64,000 bases of DNA, from assembly GCA_023453025.1 (NCBI GenBank), contig JAEXUD010000013.1:1-64000 (forward strand), read 5' to 3'. This document shows, piece by piece, positions 58,994-64,000 of the stretch. Below the pieces are notes generated by a model. It saw only the letters and a list, made by a program, of their open reading frames with translations, made no database searches and was not told the origin of the DNA. Every line of letters begins with the position of its first letter. Position 1 is the first letter of the stretch. The position numbers and the translations under genes were made by a program. This DNA comes from Bacillota bacterium (GTDB lineage Bacteria; Bacillota; Clostridia; Tissierellales; Sedimentibacteraceae).

Positions 58994-60250
58994 ATGGAAT
59001 TTAAATTAAAAAAAGATAAAGAATATGTATATGCATCTATAAATGATAATTACAAGATAAACACATTGATTCCCGGTGAGCAGCAAAGCTTTGAATCAGA
59101 AGAGCTGTTGATAAAAAATGCGCTTCGGTCTCCAACCGGAACAAAACCACTGCATGAGATTGTAAATACAGGGGATAGTGTTGTTATTGTCACAAGTGAT
59201 ATTACAAGACCTGTAAAGAGCAAGACAATTCTTCCGTATATAATTGAGGAATTGAATTCGGGCGGCATCAGAAATGAAGACATAACCATTGTATTGGCGC
59301 TGGGGAGTCACAGAAGTCATACTGAGGAAGAAAAAAGGGCACTGGTGGGTGATGCTGTATATGAAAATATCAGGGTTATAGATTCTGATATGAATCAGTG
59401 TAAAAATTTTGGCGTTTGCAAAAATGGTACACCTGTAGATATCTTTACTCCTGTTGCTGAAGCTGACAGAGTTATTTGCATAGGTAATGTTGAATTTCAC
59501 TACTTTGCAGGCTACTCAGGCGGTGCCAAGGCAATAATGCCCGGTGTTTCAAGCCGTGAAGCCATACAGGCAAATCATTCTAATATGGTTAAGGACGGAG
59601 CTTACGCAGGCAACATTGATACAAATCCTGTGAGACAGGACATAGATGAGGTTGGGGAGCACTTTAAAATTGATTTTATATTTAATGTGCTGCAAGCATC
59701 TGATAAAACCATAGTCGGGGCATTTGCGGGACATTATATCAAGGCTCATAGGGCAGCCTGCCAGGCACTGGATGAAATGTATAAAATAAAAATTGATGAA
59801 AAGGCTGATATTGTAATTGTTTCTCCGGGAGGGTACCCGAAGGATATAAATATATATCAGGCTCAAAAAGCACTGGACAATGCGCGCCATGCTGTGAAGG
59901 ACGGGGGGATAATTATTTTATGTGCCTCATGCAAGGAAGGCTTTGAGAATAATACTTTTGAAAAGTGGATGACTACAAAAACCAAGGAGCAAATGGTCAA
60001 GGATATAAAGGAAAACTTTGTTTTAGGGGGCCATAAAGCAGCGGCTATCGCCATGACACTTATGAAGTCAAGTATTTACACTGTTACTGATTATGACGGA
60101 GAAATTATGGAGAAGATAGGTTTTGAATATTTCGATAATTTGCAGGATGCTGTGGATAAAGCATCAGCCGTGACAGGTGAAAAAGGAACAGTAATTATAA
60201 TGCCGGCGGGAGGCAGTGTCCTGCCAACAAATTTTAGCAATGGAGGCTAA
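58994..60250 (+). CDS. LarA-like nickel-dependent hydroxyacid racemase/epimerase
   Basis: About 418 residues of the LarA/DUF2088 family. Known LarA enzymes use a nickel-pincer nucleotide to racemise lactate; relatives act on other 2-hydroxyacids. Conserved landmarks: TSDITRPVKSKTILP, ALGSHRSHTEEEK (catalytic His region, ~100-112) and EFHYFAGYSGGAKAIMPG (second His and the Lys that joins the cofactor, ~167-184). No larB, larC or larE is in view. GGAGG is one base from ATG 58991 and four from ATG 58994, so the second is chosen. It overlaps no other gene; the activator gene follows after 1 base. Confidence 0.85.
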   Translation: MEFKLKKDKEYVYASINDNYKINTLIPGEQQSFESEELLIKNALRSPTGTKPLHEIVNTGDSVVIVTSDITRPVKSKTILPYIIEELNSGGIRNEDITIVLALGSHRSHTEEEKRALVGDAVYENIRVIDSDMNQCKNFGVCKNGTPVDIFTPVAEADRVICIGNVEFHYFAGYSGGAKAIMPGVSSREAIQANHSNMVKDGAYAGNIDTNPVRQDIDEVGEHFKIDFIFNVLQASDKTIVGAFAGHYIKAHRAACQALDEMYKIKIDEKADIVIVSPGGYPKDINIYQAQKALDNARHAVKDGGIIILCASCKEGFENNTFEKWMTTKTKEQMVKDIKENFVLGGHKAAAIAMTLMKSSIYTVTDYDGEIMEKIGFEYFDNLQDAVDKASAVTGEKGTVIIMPAGGSVLPTNFSNGG

Positions 60251-60251
60251 A

Positions 60252-62225
60252 ATGAAATTAGAAAAAGTTACTGACATATGTATGATTGCACCAACTGAAA
60301 GATTAGCCAAAAAAGCAAGGCAAATAATCAGCTCAAAGAATTATCCCATAGATGTCTTTGTAGCTGCTTTGGATGAAGCCAGTGATTTATGTGAAATTCT
60401 CATAAAAAAGGGTGCAAGGGTAATAGTCAGCAGAAGAGGAACAAAGGCTGTAATTGAAAAAAATCTTGATATTAATGTGGTTGAAATTAAATTAGAGCTG
60501 TCGGATTATATTGATATTATTAATAAAGCAAGAAAAATTGATGGTTCCATAGGGTTTTTTACCTACGGAGAAATTGCAAATGGTGTTAAGACCATGTGTG
60601 AGCTTCTTAATTTAGATGCAAAGTATTACAGATTTTCAAATGATGCAGAATCGGAACAATGTATTTTGGATGCAATCAGAGATGGAATCAAGCTTGGCAT
60701 CGGAGGAGGAACTACTGAAAAATATGCAATCATGTATAATTTCAATCATATAGTTGTGGAAGATTCTGAAGCCTCAATTTCAAATGCTTTTGAGTCGGCT
60801 AATCAGCTTTTGCTTGTTATGAATGAAGATTTAAAGAAGCAAGAGGAATTAAAAATTAAGCTTGAAAGATACGAAACAATTTTTAATTACACACATGACG
60901 GCATAATAGCTATTGATAACAAGGGCTATGTAACTGTTTTAAACAGCATGGCCGAAAAATTAATAAACAAAAATGGCAGCTCATTTATAGGCGAGAACAT
61001 AGAAAATATACTGTATAATACAAGAATGCTTGATGTTTTGAAATCAGGGAGAAAAGAGCTGGATGAACTGATGAATATGAACGGTACTCTTGTTAACACA
61101 AATAGAATACCGGTTATAGTAGACAATGAGGTTAAGGGTGTTGTTGCAACATTTCAGGATGTAAAGGTTTTGCAAAACAGTGAGAAAAAAATAAGATTGA
61201 AAATGTACGAAAAAGGCCTTGTAGCAAAATATAACTTCAATGATATATTGGGAAATTCTGAAAAAATTAAAAATACAAAAAAAATCGCGAGAGGCTTTGC
61301 TCCTTTAGAATCCACAGTGCTTATTTATGGTGAGACCGGTACCGGTAAAGAATTGTTTGCTCAAAGCATTCACAACGAAAGCAAAAGAAAAAAATCACAT
61401 TTTGTAGCAATAAACTGTGCAACACTGCCTCGGAACCTATTAGAATCAGAATTGTTTGGTTATGTAGAGGGTGCATTTACGGGCGCCAGTAAGGGTGGCA
61501 AGGCCGGCCTATTTGAAATTGCTCATGGGGGAACAATTTTTTTAGATGAAGTAACTGAGCTTCCGATTGATATTCAAGGACAGCTCTTAAGAGTCCTGCA
61601 GGAAAAAGAAATAAGAAGGTTAGGCAGTGATATTGTTACACCTGTGGATATAAGGGTGATATCTGCAACAAACAAACCTCTTGAAACAGAGGTTTCTGAA
61701 AAAAGGTTCAGAGAGGATTTGTATTTTAGGTTGAACATTTTAAATATAGTGTTACCTCCGCTGAGAGAACGAAAAGAAGATATTGAAATTTTATGTCTCA
61801 GCATGTTTAAAAGATACGCCGGTGAGAAATATAACAGATATGCTGATTCTTTTATTGAAATTTTAAGATGCATCAATGATTATATCTGGCCGGGGAATGT
61901 AAGAGAATTAAATAATTTTGTTGAAAGATTTTCTGCAATTATTAGTGATTACAATATTGATGAACTGAAAAAAATAGCTTTAGGTATATACAACAACGAC
62001 AATGCTTTAATTGCTTCTAAACTGAACAATGAAAGAAATGCAAATAACTATGTTCAAACTAGTGAGAATAAATCTAAAAATGCTGACTTGAGCAATTGGG
62101 AACGCAATAAAATTATTGAAGTTTTAAAAAGAAACAATCTTGTTGTCACTAAATCAGCAGGTGATTTGGGAATGAGCAGGTCGACTTTGATAAGAAAAAT
62201 GAAAAGGTACAATATTAAGCTGTAG
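60252..62225 (+). CDS. PrpR-type sigma-54-dependent transcriptional activator
   Basis: About 657 residues. The N-terminal PrpR_N-like sensor (~1-185; ICMIAPTERLAKKARQII) is followed by PAS (~205-310; YTHDGIIAIDNKGYVTVLNSMAE). The sigma-54-interacting AAA+ domain follows: Walker A GETGTGKELFAQS ~359, GAFTGA ~406, GGTIFLDEVTELP, RFREDLYFRLNIL, WPGNVRELNNFVERF. A Fis-type helix-turn-helix closes the protein (SAGDLGMSRSTLIRKMKRY). The GAFTGA loop contacts sigma-54. It almost surely drives the -24/-12 promoter just downstream at 62407. PrpR_N domains sense small carboxylates or their CoA intermediates. Confidence 0.93.
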   Translation: MKLEKVTDICMIAPTERLAKKARQIISSKNYPIDVFVAALDEASDLCEILIKKGARVIVSRRGTKAVIEKNLDINVVEIKLELSDYIDIINKARKIDGSIGFFTYGEIANGVKTMCELLNLDAKYYRFSNDAESEQCILDAIRDGIKLGIGGGTTEKYAIMYNFNHIVVEDSEASISNAFESANQLLLVMNEDLKKQEELKIKLERYETIFNYTHDGIIAIDNKGYVTVLNSMAEKLINKNGSSFIGENIENILYNTRMLDVLKSGRKELDELMNMNGTLVNTNRIPVIVDNEVKGVVATFQDVKVLQNSEKKIRLKMYEKGLVAKYNFNDILGNSEKIKNTKKIARGFAPLESTVLIYGETGTGKELFAQSIHNESKRKKSHFVAINCATLPRNLLESELFGYVEGAFTGASKGGKAGLFEIAHGGTIFLDEVTELPIDIQGQLLRVLQEKEIRRLGSDIVTPVDIRVISATNKPLETEVSEKRFREDLYFRLNILNIVLPPLRERKEDIEILCLSMFKRYAGEKYNRYADSFIEILRCINDYIWPGNVRELNNFVERFSAIISDYNIDELKKIALGIYNNDNALIASKLNNERNANNYVQTSENKSKNADLSNWERNKIIEVLKRNNLVVTKSAGDLGMSRSTLIRKMKRYNIKL

Positions 62226-62235
62226 TTGCGTCATA

Positions 62236-62284
62236 TTGTATCATCGCAAAAAATAATGAAACAATACGATACATAACGATACAA
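62236..62284 (+). promoter_or_regulatory. Putative upstream activator sites
   Basis: GTATC half-sites in both orientations: TTGTATCATCG (62236-62246), then CGATAC at 62267 and CGATACAA at 62277, about 125-170 bases before the sigma-54 promoter. This is the normal enhancer distance. Confidence 0.6.
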
Positions 62285-62406
62285 ATTAAAAAGCAAGAGT
62301 TTATTTTACTATAATAATATCTCTTGTTATTTTTTTATTTAAAATATGTTGAAATAATAAAGAAAATTTTAAACACAAATTTTTATAAAAAATTTCAAAC
62401 AAAAGG

Positions 62407-62423
62407 TTGGCATAATAATTGCT
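62407..62423 (+). promoter_or_regulatory. Sigma-54 (-24/-12) promoter
   Basis: TTGGCATAATAATTGCT: GG and GC are exactly 10 bases apart, fitting TGGCAc-N5-TTGCw. It lies 36 bases before the CoA-transferase start and directly after the sigma-54 activator gene. Confidence 0.92.
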
Positions 62424-62458
62424 AAATAGTAGGTGTAACAAATTTAAGGAGTGAAATT

Positions 62459-63652
62459 ATGTCAAAAGGAATTTTAAGTGGTATTAAGGTATTGGATTTA
62501 ACCAGAGTTTTAGCGGGGCCATACAGTGGTATGCTCATGGCTGATATGGGAGCTGATGTTATCAAAATAGAAATGCCGGGCAAGGGAGATGACAGCAGGG
62601 CATTTGGTCCGTTCATCAATGGTGAAAGTGCGTACTACATGAACCTTAACAGAAATAAAAAGGGTATAACCTTGAATTTAAAATCTGAAGAAGGCAAAAA
62701 AATATTTTTAAAAATGGTAAAAAAAGCTGATGTCGTACTGGAGAACTATCGCCCCGGTACTATGGAAAAGCTTGGACTTGGATATGAAACATTAAAACAA
62801 ATAAACCCGGGAATTGTATACGGATGTGTTTCCGGATTCGGACATTACGGACCATACAGTCAAAGAGCAGGATATGATATCATAGGTCAGGCAATGGGAG
62901 GGCTTATGAGCACTACAGGCTGGCCTGGTGGTGAGCCTACAAGAACAGGTACTGCAATGGGTGATGTATTAGGCGGATTAAGTGTTACTATCGGTGTGAT
63001 TGCAGCTGTGGTTAATAAGCTTCAAACCGGTGAAGGTCAAAAAGTGGATGTTTCTCTTGTTGACTCAGTGGTATCATCACTTGAAATCATTAACCAGATT
63101 TACTTGTCAACAGGCAGAATACCTGAAAGAATCGGAAACAGATATGAATCCACATATCCTTATGATTCGTTCAGGGTTAAGGATGGAAGCATTGTTATAG
63201 CATGTGGCAATGACAAATTATTCAATATTCTTGCGAACGAAATGGAACAGGTTGAATTAGTCAATGACGAAAGATTTGTCAAGAACATCGACAGAGTAAA
63301 CAACCATGCAGCTTTAAAGGAAATTATAGAAAAATGGTCAATTAACTTTACTATTGATGAATTGGTTGAAAGACTATTGGAATTAGGCATTCCCACAGCA
63401 CCAATCAACACAATCGACAGGGTTGTTAAGGATCCGCATATTGCAGGTGCCAGAGAAATGTTTGTTGAAGTTGATCATCCGGTTGCCGGAAAAAACAAGA
63501 TTACAGGCAATCACATTAAATTTAGCGACCTGAAGGCTGATATAAGAATGCCTGCTCCTGTTTTAGGGCAGCATAATGATGAGGTTTATTCTGAGCTTTT
63601 AGGACTCAGCGAAGAAAAGATACAGGAATTAAAGGATAATAAGGTTATATAG
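62459..63652 (+). CDS. CaiB/BaiF family (class III) CoA-transferase
   Basis: 397 residues. The family moves CoA between carboxylic acids through an aspartyl-CoA intermediate. Typical landmarks: GIKVLDLTRVLAGPYSGMLMADMGADVIKIE (N-terminus), DVVLENYRPGTMEKLGLGYE, and GTAMGDVLGGLSVTIGVIAAV, which holds the catalytic Asp (~170). Start AAGGAGTGAAATTATG. It is the first gene of the sigma-54 transcript; the lyase gene follows 15 bases later. The acid substrate is probably a hydroxy-acyl compound that the lyase then cleaves. Confidence 0.92.
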   Translation: MSKGILSGIKVLDLTRVLAGPYSGMLMADMGADVIKIEMPGKGDDSRAFGPFINGESAYYMNLNRNKKGITLNLKSEEGKKIFLKMVKKADVVLENYRPGTMEKLGLGYETLKQINPGIVYGCVSGFGHYGPYSQRAGYDIIGQAMGGLMSTTGWPGGEPTRTGTAMGDVLGGLSVTIGVIAAVVNKLQTGEGQKVDVSLVDSVVSSLEIINQIYLSTGRIPERIGNRYESTYPYDSFRVKDGSIVIACGNDKLFNILANEMEQVELVNDERFVKNIDRVNNHAALKEIIEKWSINFTIDELVERLLELGIPTAPINTIDRVVKDPHIAGAREMFVEVDHPVAGKNKITGNHIKFSDLKADIRMPAPVLGQHNDEVYSELLGLSEEKIQELKDNKVI

Positions 63653-63667
63653 GAAGGCGTTGGTATT

Positions 63668-64000
63668 TTGAAGGCAAATATAGTAGAGGTTGGACCAAGA
63701 GACGGGTTTCAATCGGTTAAAGAATTTATCCCCACTGAAACAAAAATTGAAATTATAGAGGGGCTGATCAAGGCAGGAGTAAAAAAAATTCAGGCCGGCT
63801 CATTTGTCAGCCCCAGGGCTATTCCCCAGATGAGGGATGCCGGTGATGTGTTTTCATTTTTCTTAGAAAAATACAAAGATTCTGATATTGAGTTTTTAGC
63901 ATTGGTGCCAAATTTCAGAGGAGCCGAAAATGCCTATAAAACAGGTGTCAGAAAGGTTTCGTATGTGATATCTGTAAGTGAGCTTCACAACAAGGCAAAT
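63668..64000 (+). CDS. HMG-CoA lyase-like enzyme (partial, runs off the window)
   Basis: The first 111 residues are present. NIVEVGPRDGFQSVKEFIPTETKIEIIEGLIKAGVKKIQAGSFVSPRAIPQM is the DRE-TIM lyase N-terminus, with the catalytic Arg-Asp pair (PRDGFQ) and SFVSP. The family splits 3-hydroxy-3-methylglutaryl-CoA to acetoacetate and acetyl-CoA; citramalyl-CoA-type substrates are also possible. The start is TTG with AGGAAGG ten bases before. It is coupled with the CoA-transferase: acid activation then aldol cleavage. The C-terminus is beyond the window. Confidence 0.85.
   Translation, partial: MKANIVEVGPRDGFQSVKEFIPTETKIEIIEGLIKAGVKKIQAGSFVSPRAIPQMRDAGDVFSFFLEKYKDSDIEFLALVPNFRGAENAYKTGVRKVSYVISVSELHNKAN

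Overview
The window is AT-rich, Gram-positive-type DNA: strong AGGAGG ribosome sites, CIRCE/HrcA heat-shock control, an SLH-anchored surface protein, and type IV pilus genes without an outer-membrane secretin. Gene content (HrcA-GrpE-DnaK-DnaJ after HemW, a lysine-fermentation enzyme, a C_GCAxxG_C_C protein, two c-di-GMP-I riboswitches) points to an anaerobic member of the Clostridia, possibly a Sedimentibacter- or Tissierellia-like amino-acid fermenter. The lineage is an inference from gene content only.

Layout. 1-740: five-gene tRNA operon (Gly, Gly, His, Cys, Arg) with a decayed tRNA-Gly fragment. 1067-2015: a 52-bp inverted-repeat pair enclosing a FimB-like tyrosine recombinase and a perfect consensus promoter that points away from the chemoreceptor gene at 2124; an isolated HD-GYP gene follows the chemoreceptor. 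4.5-15 kb: housekeeping genes (OsmC-like, prmA, rsmE, dicarboxylate symporter, hemW, hrcA-grpE-dnaK-dnaJ) with several families of small intergenic repeats. 15-24.5 kb: a Tad/Flp pilus locus whose pilin is preceded by a c-di-GMP-I riboswitch. 24.6-26.9 kb: an O-antigen-ligase-like protein and an orphan 3-aminobutyryl-CoA ammonia-lyase. 27.1-46.2 kb: a type IV pilus locus (pilB, pilT, pilC, pilA, pilD, a pilM-pilN fusion, pilO, minor pilins, a von Willebrand A protein), followed by a second, smaller paralogous copy of the pilMNO/minor-pilin module with its own promoter. 46.2-50.7 kb: efp and assorted genes. 50.8-58.8 kb: a BTAD-type regulator, a GGDEF/HD-GYP enzyme whose promoter carries three phased direct repeats, and a second c-di-GMP-I riboswitch leading to a ~1550-residue SLH adhesin. 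59-64 kb: a LarA-like protein, a PrpR-type sigma-54 activator, and a sigma-54 promoter driving a class III CoA-transferase and an HMG-CoA-lyase-like enzyme cut by the window end.

How it fits together. Most of the window concerns surface behaviour: two filament systems and a large adhesin, with c-di-GMP enzymes and c-di-GMP sensing RNAs among them. The most striking element is the putative invertible promoter in front of the chemoreceptor/HD-GYP pair. If it inverts, chemoreception and c-di-GMP breakdown would be phase-variable together, and that could feed through the two riboswitches to the Tad pilus and the adhesin. That chain is a hypothesis; each sequence element behind it is directly visible.
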